Positions 54,116-64,000 are shown, counted from the first letter of the stretch. The stretch: 64,000 nucleotides of DNA from Streptomyces sp. NBC_01268 (GCF_036240795.1 NZ_CP108454.1:2418001-2482000); one strand, 5' to 3'. Notes: generated by a model from the sequence alone, not told the origin. Program-made: numbers and translations.

Positions 54116-55873
54116 GTGCCTCAACTACGCCTCGCTCTGAATCAGATCGACTCGACGGTCGGCGACCTCGCCGGCAACGCCGAGGCCGTCGTCCAGTGGA
54201 CCCGGCACGCCGCCGAGCAGGGAGCGCACCTCGTCGCGTTCCCCGAGATGGTGCTGACCGGCTACCCCGTCGAGGACCTGGCGCTGCGCCCCTCGTTCGT
54301 CGAGGCCTCCCGGGCCGCCCTGCGGGCGCTCGGGCGGCGCCTCGCGGACGAGGGCCTCGGCGAGCTGCCGGTCGTCGTCGGCTACCTCGACCGGTCCGAG
54401 CGGGACCGGCCCCGGCTCGGCCGGCCCGCCGGCTCCCCGGAGAACGCCGCCGCCGTGCTGCACCGGGGCGAGGTGGTGCTGCGCTTCGCCAAGCACCACC
54501 TGCCCAACTACGGCGTCTTCGACGAGTACCGCTACTTCGTCCAAGGCGACACCCTGCCCGTCCTGCGCGTCCACGGCGTCGACGTGGCCCTGGCGATCTG
54601 CGAGGACCTGTGGCAGGACGGCGGCCGGGTCCCGGCGGCCCGCACCGCGCGGGCCGGGCTGCTGCTCTCGGTCAACGCCTCCCCGTACGAGCGGAACAAG
54701 GACGACACCCGGCTCGAACTGGTCCGCACCCGGGCCCGGGAGGCCGGCTGCACCACCGCGTACCTGGCGACCACCGGCGGCCAGGACGAGCTGGTCTTCG
54801 ACGGCGACTCGATCGTCGTCGACGCCTCGGGCGAGGTGATCGCGCGCGCCCCGCAGTTCGCCGAGGGCAGCGTGATCCTGGACCTGGACCTCCCGGCGGC
54901 CGTGCCGGACGCCCCCGAAGGGACCGTCGACGACGGGCTGCGGATCGACCGGGTGGTGCTCTCCGAGGAGCCGCTGCCCCCGTACGAGCCGGAGGTCACC
55001 GGCGGTTACGCGGAGCGGCTCGACGACGACGAGGAGGTCTACTCCGCGCTGGTCGTCGGCCTGCGGGCGTACGTCGCCAAGAACGGCTTCCGGTCGGTCC
55101 TGGTCGGCCTGTCCGGCGGCATCGACTCCGCCCTGGTCGCCGCGCTCGCCTGCGACGCGGTCGGCGCGGCCAACGTGCACGGCGTGTCCATGCCCTCGAA
55201 GTACTCCTCGGACCACTCGCGCGGGGACGCCGCCGAACTGGCCCGCCGCACCGGCCTGGACTTCCGCACCGTCTCCATCGAGCCGATGTTCGACGCCTAC
55301 ATGGGCTCCCTCGGCCTGACCGGCCTCGCCGAGGAGAACCTGCAGTCCCGGCTGCGCGGCACGCTGCTCATGGCGCTCTCCAACCAGGAGGGCCACCTCG
55401 TCCTCGCACCGGGCAACAAGTCCGAGCTGGCGGTGGGCTACTCGACCCTGTACGGCGACTCCGTCGGCGCGTACGGCCCGATCAAGGACGTCTACAAGTC
55501 GGACGTCTTCCGGCTGGCCCGCTGGCGCAACCGGGCCGCCGAGGAGCGCGGCCAGCTGCCGCCGATCCCGGAGAGCTCGATCAGCAAGCCGCCGAGCGCC
55601 GAGCTCCGCCCGGACCAGGTCGACACCGACTCGCTGCCCGACTACGGGGTCCTGGACCGGATCCTGGAGCTGTACGTCGACCGCGACCGGGGCAAGGACG
55701 AGATCGTCGCGGCCGGCTTCGACGAGGAGCTGGTGACCCGCACGCTGCGGATGGTGGACACGGCGGAGTACAAGCGCCGCCAGTACCCTCCGGGCACCAA
55801 GATCTCCGCGAAGGGCTTCGGCAAGGACCGCCGCCTGCCCATCACCAACCGCTGGCGGGAGACCCCTTCCTGA
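54116..55873 (+). CDS. nadE: Glutamine-dependent NAD+ synthetase
   Basis: 585 residues from GTG 54116; TAGACT eight bases upstream suggests a leaderless start. The N-terminal amidase has the nitrilase triad Glu44 (FPEMVLTGYP), Lys126 (RFAKHHLPNYG) and Cys162 (ICEDLW), and feeds ammonia to the C-terminal synthetase with P-loop GLSGGIDSALVAALAC (~340) and SNQEGHLVLAPGNKSELAVGYSTLYGD. It makes NAD from nicotinate adenine dinucleotide, ATP and glutamine, the last step of NAD synthesis. It is single-gene here, followed by a convergent EEP-family gene. Confidence 0.95.
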   Translation: MPQLRLALNQIDSTVGDLAGNAEAVVQWTRHAAEQGAHLVAFPEMVLTGYPVEDLALRPSFVEASRAALRALGRRLADEGLGELPVVVGYLDRSERDRPRLGRPAGSPENAAAVLHRGEVVLRFAKHHLPNYGVFDEYRYFVQGDTLPVLRVHGVDVALAICEDLWQDGGRVPAARTARAGLLLSVNASPYERNKDDTRLELVRTRAREAGCTTAYLATTGGQDELVFDGDSIVVDASGEVIARAPQFAEGSVILDLDLPAAVPDAPEGTVDDGLRIDRVVLSEEPLPPYEPEVTGGYAERLDDDEEVYSALVVGLRAYVAKNGFRSVLVGLSGGIDSALVAALACDAVGAANVHGVSMPSKYSSDHSRGDAAELARRTGLDFRTVSIEPMFDAYMGSLGLTGLAEENLQSRLRGTLLMALSNQEGHLVLAPGNKSELAVGYSTLYGDSVGAYGPIKDVYKSDVFRLARWRNRAAEERGQLPPIPESSISKPPSAELRPDQVDTDSLPDYGVLDRILELYVDRDRGKDEIVAAGFDEELVTRTLRMVDTAEYKRRQYPPGTKISAKGFGKDRRLPITNRWRETPS

Positions 55874-55904
55874 CGGCGCCTCCGGGCGGCCCGGGCGGAG
55901 CGGG

Positions 55905-56930
55905 TCAGAACGTCACGCGGGCCGCGACCGGCAGGTGGTCGCTCTTCGTCTCCGGCAGCGTCCAGGAGGAGAGCGGCTCCACGCCCTTCACCATGATCTG
56001 GTCGATGCGGGCCATCGGGAAGGACGCCGGCCAGCTGAAGCCGAAGCCGTCGCCGGCCGCGCCCTGCGTGGAACGCAGCTGCGAGGTCACCGCGTTGAGC
56101 GAGCGGTCGTTCATGGTGCCGTTGAGGTCGCCGAGCAGCACGATCCGCTGGTGCGGGTCGTGCGAGATGGCCTCGCCGAGGGCGTTGGCGCTGTCGTCGC
56201 GCTGGTTGGCGGTGAAGCCGGCGTTCAGCTTGACCCGTACGGAGGGGAGGTGGGCCACGTAGACGGCCACGTCCCCGGCGGGGGCGGCGACGGTGGCGCG
56301 CATGGCGCGGGTCCAGCCCATCCGGATGTCGACCGGCCGCGGGTCGCGCAGCGGGTACTTGCTCCACAGGCCGACCGTGCCCTGCACCGAGTGGTACCGG
56401 TACGTGTCGGCCAGGCCCCGCTCGTAGGCGGGCACCACGTCGCCCTTCAGCTCCTCCAGGGCGATCACGTCCGCGCCGGAGGCCGCGATCTGACGGGCCG
56501 TGCCCTCCGGGTCGGGGTTGTCGGCGTTCACGTTGTGGCTCACCACGGTGAGGCCCTCGCCGGGCTCGGACTTGTCGACGATCAGGCCGCCGAAGAGGTT
56601 GACCCAGACCACGGCCGGCAGCAGCAGGGCGATCAGCGCGGTCGCGGAGCGGCGCAGCAGGGCGAGGACGAGGAGCACCGGCACGAAGAGGCCGAGCCAG
56701 GGCAGGAAGGTCTCGGTCAGGCTGCCGAGGTTGCCGATCCGGTTGGGGATGTCGGAGTGGAACACCATCAGGAGCGTCAACAGCACCGCGCACAGGGCGA
56801 GGAGGATGCCGCGCCGCCAGATCCCGCGGTCGCCGCGCAGGGCCCGCAGGCGGTCCGCGAGCCGGGAGGCGGGGCCCTTGTCGTGCGGCGCGCCGCCGTT
56901 CTCGGTCTCCGTCATGTCCACCCGCGTCAT
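55905..56930 (-). CDS. Endonuclease/exonuclease/phosphatase-family membrane protein
   Basis: 341 residues from ATG 56930. Two or three N-terminal membrane helices (GILLALCAVLLTLLMVF, LPWLGLFVPVLLVLALL, ALIALLLPAVVWVNLFGGLI) precede an EEP catalytic domain outside the cell: VVSHNVNADNPD, IALEELK (metal Glu), VAHLPS, LLGDLNGTMND and SDHLPVAAR (catalytic His). Relatives are phosphodiesterases, phosphatases or nucleases; the substrate is not evident. The 181-base gap to the next gene holds no clear feature. Confidence 0.88.
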   Translation of the reverse strand: MTRVDMTETENGGAPHDKGPASRLADRLRALRGDRGIWRRGILLALCAVLLTLLMVFHSDIPNRIGNLGSLTETFLPWLGLFVPVLLVLALLRRSATALIALLLPAVVWVNLFGGLIVDKSEPGEGLTVVSHNVNADNPDPEGTARQIAASGADVIALEELKGDVVPAYERGLADTYRYHSVQGTVGLWSKYPLRDPRPVDIRMGWTRAMRATVAAPAGDVAVYVAHLPSVRVKLNAGFTANQRDDSANALGEAISHDPHQRIVLLGDLNGTMNDRSLNAVTSQLRSTQGAAGDGFGFSWPASFPMARIDQIMVKGVEPLSSWTLPETKSDHLPVAARVTF

Positions 56931-57111
56931 CGCTGCCCGTCCTCACTGCCTTGCTCTGCGACCCGGACTCGACCCTAGGCGATTCCGGTTCGGTCGTACT
57001 CCCCGAGGGACGACAGAGCCGCGTGGCGGGTTCCTGCAGGTGGCGAGAGGCGTCCTGCTGTGACAGAACGCGCACATTCGTACGACTCGTCCGGTCGGAC
57101 GTCGCGCCTGG

Positions 57112-58044
57112 TCAGCGGCGCGGGCGCACGCCCTCCAGAACGGCGTCGACGACCCGCTCGGCGAGGTCCGGTTCCAGGGTGGCACCGGGGCGGATGACGG
57201 TACGCAGCAGCAACGGGCCGGTGAAGAGGTCGTTGACCAGCTCGACGTCGAGGTCGTCGCGGATCTCGCCGAGCTCCATCCCGCGCCGGACGACGTCCAG
57301 ACCGAGGCGGCGGCGGGGGTCGATGACGGTCTGGTGGTACGCGTCCCACAGCTTCGGGTAGCTCTGCATCTGCGAGAACACGTTGTGGAGCAGCGCCGAG
57401 TTCCGCTTGGCGAGTCCTCGCCGCCGGATCGACTCCATGAGCGCGACGAGGTCGTCCCGGACCGAGACGCCGGGAAGCACCGGATCCGGGGCCTCGACGG
57501 AGCGCAGCAGGTCGACGAAGAGCTCCTCCTTGCCGGGCCAGCGACGGTAGATGGTGGCCTTGCCGACCCCGGCGGTGCGGGCGATCTTCTCGATCGACAG
57601 CTCGGTCAGCGGCGTCCCGCCCTCCAGCAGCCCGATCGCCGCGTCGAAGATCGCCTGCTCCGCCGCCTCGCTCCGCGGCCGCCCGCGCCGGGCGGACCCG
57701 GCGCAGTCGTCGGCGGCGGACGGAGTGGCCGAGGCCGCGGGCGGGGTGGCCGGGGCCGCGGACGGGGTGGCCGGGGCCGCGGGCGGGGTGGCCGGGGCCG
57801 CCGGGGTGCCCGGAGCCGTGGACGCGGCGCGCGGGCCGCGTGCGGCGCTCGGCGCGCCTTCGACGGTGCCCTCGGCCCGCGGCGCGTCCGTGTCCGGGGC
57901 CGTGTCCGGGGCCGGGGCCGTGTCCGGGGCCGGGCCGCGTGCGGCGCTCCCGGTCCGTCGTCCGGATCCCGGGCTCGTCGCCCGTGCCCCGCCGTTCTCC
58001 TGCGCCACGTCCGCTCCGCCTCTCCGTCCGGGCCCCTGGGCCAC
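57112..58044 (-). CDS. TetR-family regulator of the adjacent MFS exporter, long low-complexity N-terminus
   Basis: 310 residues from GTG 58044; GTG 58008, with GGCGGAG upstream, is an alternative start. The first ~115 residues are Ala/Pro/Thr-rich and unlike TetR proteins; a 21-bp repeat (57743-57805) encodes part of it. The HTH starts at about residue 120 (GRPRSEAAEQAIFDAAIGLLEGG...LSIEKIARTAGVGKATIYRRWPGKEELFVDLL), and the C-terminal domain is TetR-like (ALLHNVFSQMQSYPKLWDAYHQ). It lies 17 bases after the MFS gene in the same direction. The perfect palindrome at 59695-59723 before that gene is the likely target. Confidence 0.85.
   Translation of the reverse strand: MAQGPGRRGGADVAQENGGARATSPGSGRRTGSAARGPAPDTAPAPDTAPDTDAPRAEGTVEGAPSAARGPRAASTAPGTPAAPATPPAAPATPSAAPATPPAASATPSAADDCAGSARRGRPRSEAAEQAIFDAAIGLLEGGTPLTELSIEKIARTAGVGKATIYRRWPGKEELFVDLLRSVEAPDPVLPGVSVRDDLVALMESIRRRGLAKRNSALLHNVFSQMQSYPKLWDAYHQTVIDPRRRLGLDVVRRGMELGEIRDDLDVELVNDLFTGPLLLRTVIRPGATLEPDLAERVVDAVLEGVRPRR
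57743..57805. repeat. Three 21-bp near-perfect tandem repeats
   Basis: Copies start at 57743, 57764 and 57785 and encode a seven-residue Ala-Pro-Thr unit of the TetR protein's N-terminal tail. Confidence 0.85.
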
Positions 58045-58061
58045 CGCCGCCGCCTCTGCCG

Positions 58062-59675
58062 CTACCTCGTCACCGATTCTCCCGCCTCTGCTCGGTCACC
58101 GGGAACGGAGGAGCGCGCCGCGGGGGGCGCCGGGGTGCGGCCGGGGAGGAAGAGGGCCACGACGACGGCGCCCAGGAGGGCGACGGCGGCGGAGCCGATG
58201 GCGGTGACGTGCATGGCGTCGAGGAAGGCGTCGTACGCGGGGGCGACCAGGCCGCGCCCGGCCGGGCCCAGCTTCTCGGCGACGGCCAGGGTGGCCTCCA
58301 GGGACTCGCCGGCCGCGTCGCGCAGCCCGGGCGGGACCGCGCCGAGGTGGTCCTCGATGCCGCCGCGGTAGGTGGAGGACAGGACGGAGCCGAGCACGGC
58401 CACGCCGAGCGCCCCGCCGACCTGGCGGAAGGTGTTGTTGATCGCCGAGCCGGAGCCGGCCTTCTCGCGGGGCAGCGCCTGCATCACGGCGACGGTGACC
58501 GGCGGCATGATGTGCGCCATGCCGGCGCCCTGGACGAAGAAGACGACTTCGAGGACCCAGACCGGGGTGTCGGCGTCGAAGAAGGCGAACGCGCCCAGGC
58601 CGACGGCGACGGCGAGCATGCCGGCCGTGCACACGGCCTTCGCGCCGAAGCGCTCGACGACCAGCCGGGCCCGCGGCGAGAACAGCACCTGGGCGACGGC
58701 CAGCGGCAGGATCAGCAGGCCCGACTGCAGGGCGCTGTAGCCGCGGACGCTCTGCAGGTAGAAGGCGGAGAAGAAGGTCACGCCGAGCAGGGCGAAGAAG
58801 ACCAGCGCGATGGCGGCGACGGCGGCCGAGAACGCGGGCTTGCGGAAGTACGAGATGTCGAGCGCCGGGTGGTCGGCGCGCTTCTCGTACAGCACGAACC
58901 CGGTGAGGACCGCGATGCCGGCCAGCGCGGGCACGAGGACGGTGACGTCGGTGACGCTCGCCAGCTCGCCGCCGCGGATGATGCCGTACACCAGCAGGAC
59001 CAGGCCGAGGACGGAGAGCAGCACGCCGGGCAGGTCGATCCGGCCGGGCTTCGGGTCCTTGGAGTCGGGCACGAGCCACGCCATGAGGACGAGCGCGAGC
59101 AGCACGACGGGCACGTTGACCAGGAAGATCGAGCCCCACCAGAAGTGCTCCAGGAGGATGCCGCCGGTGATGGGGCCGACGGCGATCGCGAGGCCGACGC
59201 TGCCGGCCCAGATGCCGATGGCCTTGGGCTGTTCGTCGCGTTCGAAGACGTTCATCAGGACGGCGAGGGTGGCCGGCATGACGAAGGCGGCGCCGAGGCC
59301 CATGAGGGCCCGGTAGGCGATGAGCTCGCCCGGGGAGCCGGAGAGCGCGGCGAGCGCGGAGGCGATGCCGAAGACGGTGATGCCGAAGAGGAGCACCTTC
59401 TTGCGGCCCAGGCGGTCCCCGAGGAGTCCGGAGGTGAAGAGGAGCCCGGCGAAGACGAGCGTGTAGGAGTTGATCGACCACTCCAGCTCGCTCTGGGTGG
59501 CGCCGATGCCGGTGGGCGCGGGGCTCGCGATCGTCTTGACGGCGACGTTCAGGATCGAGTTGTCGAGCACGACGATCAGCAGGCTGAGCATCAGGACGCC
59601 GAGGATCGCCCAGCGGCGGCGGTGCACGGCCTCGGGTATCCGAGGCAGGGTGAGGTCAGGGGACGGCTGAGACAT
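58062..59675 (-). CDS. MFS drug exporter (DHA2, 14-helix type)
   Basis: 537 residues from ATG 59675. Fourteen helices are expected. [10 protein letters not shown] is the DHA2 motif D1, [13 protein letters not shown] is motif A, and [12 protein letters not shown] with [21 protein letters not shown] is the antiporter motif C. It exports lipophilic drugs by proton antiport. It is transcribed from a promoter holding a perfect 29-bp palindrome and is followed by its TetR gene, the standard efflux-regulator unit. The natural substrate is unknown. Confidence 0.93.
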   Translation of the reverse strand: MSQPSPDLTLPRIPEAVHRRRWAILGVLMLSLLIVVLDNSILNVAVKTIASPAPTGIGATQSELEWSINSYTLVFAGLLFTSGLLGDRLGRKKVLLFGITVFGIASALAALSGSPGELIAYRALMGLGAAFVMPATLAVLMNVFERDEQPKAIGIWAGSVGLAIAVGPITGGILLEHFWWGSIFLVNVPVVLLALVLMAWLVPDSKDPKPGRIDLPGVLLSVLGLVLLVYGIIRGGELASVTDVTVLVPALAGIAVLTGFVLYEKRADHPALDISYFRKPAFSAAVAAIALVFFALLGVTFFSAFYLQSVRGYSALQSGLLILPLAVAQVLFSPRARLVVERFGAKAVCTAGMLAVAVGLGAFAFFDADTPVWVLEVVFFVQGAGMAHIMPPVTVAVMQALPREKAGSGSAINNTFRQVGGALGVAVLGSVLSSTYRGGIEDHLGAVPPGLRDAAGESLEATLAVAEKLGPAGRGLVAPAYDAFLDAMHVTAIGSAAVALLGAVVVALFLPGRTPAPPAARSSVPGDRAEAGESVTR

Positions 59676-59694
59676 GGCCCTCACCCTAGACCCA

Positions 59695-59723
59695 TTTCGA
59701 TACGAGACCGTCTCGTATCGAAA
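59695..59723. promoter_or_regulatory. Perfect 29-bp palindromic operator of the MFS-TetR operon
   Basis: Arms of 13 bp (TTTCGATACGAGA and its exact reverse complement) flank a 3-base centre, 20 bases before the MFS ATG (59675). TetR-family operators have this form; the cognate regulator is most likely the gene at 57112-58044. Confidence 0.85.
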
Positions 59724-59884
59724 AACCAAGACGGTTTCTTTACCGACACCGCGACGCGGCCCGTCGCGGGGGTGTGAACAGCACCACTCCGCCCCACTTC
59801 CCCGGCCCCCCGGCGAAGTGCCACCATGGACATGGTCCGGGGACGCCACAGGGCGCCTCGAGATGACAAAAGGAGCCGTTCACC

Positions 59885-60748
59885 ATGACGCTTCAGGCTG
59901 CCCAGAAACCGCCCGCCGACAGCAGCAAGGCGCTGTACGGAGGGAAGGGCACCCGCCGCATCACCGTCCACGACATCGCCGCCGCCAAGACCCGCGGCGA
60001 GAAGTGGCCCATGCTCACCGCCTACGACGCCATGACCGCGTCCGTCTTCGACGAGGCCGGCATCCCGGTGGTCCTCGTCGGCGACTCGATGGGCAACTGT
60101 CACCTCGGCTACGACACCACCGTGCCCGTCACGATGGACGAGATGACGCTGCTCTCCGCCGCCGTCGTACGGGGCACCCGGCGCGCCCTCGTCGTCGGCG
60201 ACCTGCCCTTCGGCTCGTACCAGGAGGGTCCGGTCCAGGCCCTGCGCAACGCCACCCGGCTGGTCAAGGACGCGGGGGTCGGCGCGGTCAAGCTGGAGGG
60301 CGGCGAGCGCTCCCTCCCCCAGACCGAGCTGCTCGTCCAGGCCGGCATCCCCGTCATGTCCCACCTGGGCCTCACCCCCCAGTCCGTGAACACCATGGGC
60401 TACCGGGTGCAGGGCCGCTCCGACGAGGCCGCCCACCGGCTGCTCAGCGACGCCAAGGCGGCGCAGGACGCGGGCGCCTTCGCCGTGGTCCTGGAGCTCG
60501 TCCCGGCCGAGCTGGCCGCCGAGGTCACCCGCTCGCTGCACATCCCGACGATCGGCATCGGCGCCGGCCCCGACACGGACGCTCAGGTCCTCGTCTGGAC
60601 CGACATGGCCGGTCTGACCGGAGGCAAGGTGCCGCGCTTCACCAAGCAGTACGCCAACCTGCGCGAGACGCTCGGCGACGCCGCGCGCGCCTTCGCCCAG
60701 GACGTCACCGGCGGGGCGTTCCCCGCCGAGGAGCACAGCTTCCACTAG
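59885..60748 (+). CDS. panB: 3-methyl-2-oxobutanoate hydroxymethyltransferase
   Basis: 287 residues from ATG 59885 with AAAGGAG 9 bases upstream. PanB transfers a hydroxymethyl group from methylene-THF to 3-methyl-2-oxobutanoate to give ketopantoate, the first step of pantothenate/CoA synthesis. The TIM-barrel motifs are intact: MLTAYDAMTASVFDEAGI, VVLVGDSMGNCHLGYDTTVPVT (metal Asp), AVKLEGG, PVMSHLGLTPQSVN and the Glu in VVLELVPAELA. It is a single gene with a strong terminator; panC and panD are not adjacent. Confidence 0.96.
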   Translation: MTLQAAQKPPADSSKALYGGKGTRRITVHDIAAAKTRGEKWPMLTAYDAMTASVFDEAGIPVVLVGDSMGNCHLGYDTTVPVTMDEMTLLSAAVVRGTRRALVVGDLPFGSYQEGPVQALRNATRLVKDAGVGAVKLEGGERSLPQTELLVQAGIPVMSHLGLTPQSVNTMGYRVQGRSDEAAHRLLSDAKAAQDAGAFAVVLELVPAELAAEVTRSLHIPTIGIGAGPDTDAQVLVWTDMAGLTGGKVPRFTKQYANLRETLGDAARAFAQDVTGGAFPAEEHSFH

Positions 60749-60774
60749 GCCCCACCGGACCTTCCCGGAAAGAA

Positions 60775-60812
60775 CGACAGCCCGCCGACCGTCCCCCGTC
60801 GGCGGGCTGTCG
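60775..60812. terminator. panB terminator
   Basis: A perfect 15-bp stem (60775-60789 with 60798-60812) with an 8-nt loop lies 26 bases after the panB stop. Confidence 0.88.
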
Positions 60813-60837
60813 CCCTTCCGGCACCCCCCGACACTCC

Positions 60838-60888
60838 TGTCGGTGGCTGTAGGCGGTGCTGTCGGTCGGCTGTCGGTGCGTTGTCGGT
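60838..60888. repeat. Helically phased TGTCGGT direct repeats before the exporter genes
   Basis: TGTCGGT occurs at 60838, 60860, 60871 and 60882, with a degenerate TGTAGGC at 60848, so copies fall every 10-12 bases on the same face of the helix. They lie 23-73 bases before the ABC ATG and could be an activator or repressor site. Confidence 0.6.
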
Positions 60889-60910
60889 GGCGCCGTGTTC
60901 CCTGGTGGAC

Positions 60911-61911
<1,001 letters not shown>

Positions 61912-61915
<4 letters not shown>

Positions 61916-62769
61916 GCACCACCACCCTGCCCCAGTCCCCGGTGGACACCCCCGGCCCCACGCCCGCCCGGCAGGCGTCCGGCGACGCCGACGGCCGCAT
62001 CGGCCTGCGGGCCAACCTGCGCCACATCGGCGCCCTGGTCCGGCGCAACGCGCTCCAGATCAAGCAGGACCCGGAGTCGATGTTCGACGCCGTCCTGATG
62101 CCGATCATCTTCGTGCTGCTCTTCGTGTACGTCTTCGGCGGCGCGATCGCCGGCAAGGGCAACAACGACCAGTACGTGAACTACGTCGTGCCCGGCCTGA
62201 TGGCCATGATGGGCATGAACATCGCGATGGGCGTCGGCACCGGCATCAACGACGACTTCAAGAAGGGCGTCATGGACCGGTTCCGGACCATGCCGATCGC
62301 CCGCTCCTCGGTGCTCATCGCGAAGATAGTCGTCGAGCTCGGCCGCATGCTGATCGCCACCGCGATCCTGCTGGGCATGGGCTTCCTGCTCGGCCTGCAG
62401 ATCCACACCTCGGTGCTCCACCTGTTCGCCGCGATCGGCCTGTCCGCGGTCTTCGGCGCCGCCCTGATGTGGATCTTCATCCTGCTCGGTCTCACCATGA
62501 AGACGGCCCAGGCCGTCCAGGGGATGGCGATGCTCGTGCTGATGCCGCTGCAGTTCGGGTCCTCGATCTTCGCCAAGCCGACCACGATGCCCGGCTGGCT
62601 GCAGACCTTCACCGACTACAACCCGCTGTCCAACCTCGCCGACGCCGCCCGCGGCCTGATCAACGGCGGCCCCGTCGCCCACTCGGTGTGGATGACGCTC
62701 GCCTGGGCGGCCGGCCTCACCGTGGTCATGGCGCCGCTCGCGGTCGCCAAGTTCCGCAAGAAGACCTGA
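61912..62769 (+). CDS. ABC exporter permease (DrrB/ABC-2 type)
   Basis: 285 residues from ATG 61912 with AGGAGG upstream, coupled to the ATPase. Six ABC-2 helices are seen: MFDAVLMPIIFVLLFVYVFGGAI, VVPGLMAMMGMNIAMGVG, RMLIATAILLGMGFLLGL, LFAAIGLSAVFGAALMWIFILLGL, AVQGMAMLVLMPLQFGSSIFA and WMTLAWAAGLTVVMAPLAV. FKKGVMDRFRTMPIARSSVL is the conserved cytoplasmic loop. Such pairs give resistance to a natural product or export one; the cargo is unknown. It is convergent with the TPR regulator, 13 bases apart. Confidence 0.93.
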
Positions 62770-62782
62770 TCCTCAGGGGGAC

Positions 62783-64000
62783 TCAGGACTCGGCGCGCCC
62801 GTTGATCGCGTCGGCGCGTACGAGCAGGGCGGCGGCCTCCTCCAGGGAGAGGCCGCCGCCTTCGGCGTACGCGGCCTCGAACTCCGCCCCGTCGCCGAGC
62901 GCGGCACGGGCCAGCTCGGAGGCGCGCGCCAGGTTCTCCCGCTCGATGGGCGGGGACAGGTGCCCCGGTGGACGCAGTCCCTGGGCCGCGCCGAGCAGCA
63001 CGGCCGCCGTGCGGGCCCCGGGGCCGCCGAGCCCCGCCAGCGCCCAGGCGGCGGTCATGAGATGGACCGAGGGCATCTGCGGCGCGACCATCAGCGACAG
63101 GGCGCCCAGGGAGCGCTCGTAGGCCCGCCGGGCGAGCCCGAAGGCCACGTCGTACCGCTCGTCGAGGTTCTCCACCCAGCCCAGGCTGCCGAGGGTGAAG
63201 CCCTCGAAGATGGAGAGGGTCTGCGAGCGGAACTCGTCGAGCAGCCGCTCCAGATGGCTCCGGGCCTCCTCCAGGCGCCCGGTCCGGCCGAGCAGCATCG
63301 CCAGGAAGATCCGGGCGGCGAGCATCGGCTCGTGGCCGCGCCCGTGTTCGCCCTCGACGACCTCGCGCAGGATCTTCTCGGCCTCCTCCACGCGTCCGGT
63401 CTCGATCAGCATGTCGGCGTAGCGGGCGCGCAGCAGCGCCATCTGGGACTGGGCGCCGACCCGCCGCGCGTAGTCGATGGCGGCCGCGAAGTCCTCGGCG
63501 GCGCCGTGGAACTCCAGGCGCCGCTCGCGCGCCTCGGCTCGCGAGGACAGCGCCTCGGCCGCGCCCCAGGCGTCGTCGAGCCGGACGAAGATCCGCAGGC
63601 TCTCCTCGGCGTCGGCGGCGGCCTGTCCGGCCAGGTCGGCCCGGTTGGCGAGCAGGTTGGCGCGCAGCTGCAGGGCGTTGCCCAGCTCCCAGTCGTACCC
63701 GTAGCGGCGGCAGGCGGCGACATGGGCGTCCAGGGCCTCGCCCATGCGTCCCGGTTCGGCGATGAGCAGGACGGCGAAGACGGCGAAGGACCCGGGCAGC
63801 CGGCAGGTCTGGGGCAGCCCCGGTGGATACAGCTCGTTGATCCGGCGCAGCCGCACGATCCCCTCCGGGGTGGTCCACCGCCCCGTCTCGTGGTCCATGT
63901 TGAGCAGTTCGATCAGGCGCACGCCACGCCGCGCCTCCCACAGCCGGTCCTCGTCGAGCGGCGGGGGCCCGGCCGTGATCGGCTCGTCCAGCGGTACGAC
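62783..64000 (-). CDS. AfsR/SARP-like TPR regulator, C-terminal part (partial)
   Basis: The frame is open to the right edge (codons in phase from 64000), so at least 405 C-terminal residues are seen; GTG 63922 is only an internal codon. The segment is all-alpha with repeated helix pairs of TPR type (LGNALQLRANLLANRADLAGQAAADAEESLRIF, AAEALSSRAEARERRLEFHGAAEDFAAAIDYARR, MLAARIFLAMLLGRTGRLEEARSHLERLL). It ends with a small domain (RTAAVLLGAAQGLRPPGHLSPPIERENLARA...EAAALLVR), typical of the C-terminus of AfsR-, LuxR- or SARP-type ATPase regulators. The DNA-binding and ATPase domains would lie off the window. Family choice is inferred. Confidence 0.75.
   Translation of the reverse strand, partial: VVPLDEPITAGPPPLDEDRLWEARRGVRLIELLNMDHETGRWTTPEGIVRLRRINELYPPGLPQTCRLPGSFAVFAVLLIAEPGRMGEALDAHVAACRRYGYDWELGNALQLRANLLANRADLAGQAAADAEESLRIFVRLDDAWGAAEALSSRAEARERRLEFHGAAEDFAAAIDYARRVGAQSQMALLRARYADMLIETGRVEEAEKILREVVEGEHGRGHEPMLAARIFLAMLLGRTGRLEEARSHLERLLDEFRSQTLSIFEGFTLGSLGWVENLDERYDVAFGLARRAYERSLGALSLMVAPQMPSVHLMTAAWALAGLGGPGARTAAVLLGAAQGLRPPGHLSPPIERENLARASELARAALGDGAEFEAAYAEGGGLSLEEAAALLVRADAINGRAES

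Noticed and set aside
60838..60888. CRISPR-like array
   Set aside because: The repeat unit is 7 bases with 3-5-base gaps, far too short for repeat-spacer units; better read as operator repeats.

Overview
The window is high-GC DNA (roughly 70% or more by eye) with the codon use, GTG starts, 1- to 4-base ATGA/GTGA gene overlaps and leaderless-looking starts of a Streptomyces chromosome. Gene content and order (glnA, glnII with a GlnRII-like regulator, amylopullulanase/alpha-amylase/aglA/malGFE/malR, glnE, nadE, glnA2, panB) match what I remember of the Streptomyces coelicolor SCO2198 to SCO2260 region. This looks like conserved chromosomal core with strain-specific insertions. No database search was possible.

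Layout. 1-332: 3' end of type I glutamine synthetase glnA, closed by a strong terminator. 438-1724: a wall-anchored thioester-domain surface protein. 2144-9153: an accessory block on the + strand, holding an HTH regulator, a 1307-residue protein with an Hsp90/HATPase-type domain and about seven C-terminal repeats of 60-66 residues, then a translationally coupled pair of a tRNA-dependent cyclodipeptide synthase and a CYP121-like cytochrome P450. 9218-10966: a small basic protein, an ArsC-like protein and a Gfo/Idh/MocA oxidoreductase with a hexanucleotide-repeat tail. 11097-13195: nitrogen genes, with a four-box GlnR-type site, glnII, a 40-residue peptide and a glnRII-like gene. 13196-15461: PepSY and Met/His-rich membrane proteins, probably copper-related. 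15572-21594: tyrosine phosphatase, a membrane protein with a sigma-like N-terminus, a metal-dependent hydrolase/ferredoxin-reductase pair, a small membrane protein and a TetR regulator.

21640-36232 is a maltose/starch locus. It has secreted amylopullulanase and alpha-amylase, the sugar ABC transporter genes malE, malF and malG (no ATPase gene; the shared MsiK presumably serves), intracellular alpha-glucosidase aglA, and two closely similar LacI-family regulators, one at each end of the operon. Intergenic CTTGC/GCAAG boxes lie before malE/malR and before the amylase. Secreted enzymes cut starch, MalEFG imports maltodextrin, AglA cleaves it, and MalR-type repressors gate the set.

36320-49909: PAP2 protein, permease/amidohydrolase with divergent TetR, glnE, VOC and GNAT proteins, glnA2, then DUF3105/DUF305 and CBS proteins. 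49917-64000: hydrolase, DUF998 protein, amino-acid permease, DUF4190-type lipidless membrane protein, nadE, an EEP-family phosphatase/nuclease, an MFS drug exporter with its TetR and a perfect 29-bp operator, panB, a DrrAB-type exporter and the C-terminal part of an AfsR/SARP-like TPR regulator that runs off the window.

The most notable finding is the 3188-9153 block: an Hsp90-like repeat protein of conflict-system type next to a CDPS-CYP121 pair, predicted to make a cyclo(Tyr-Tyr)/mycocyclosin-type product or a variant.
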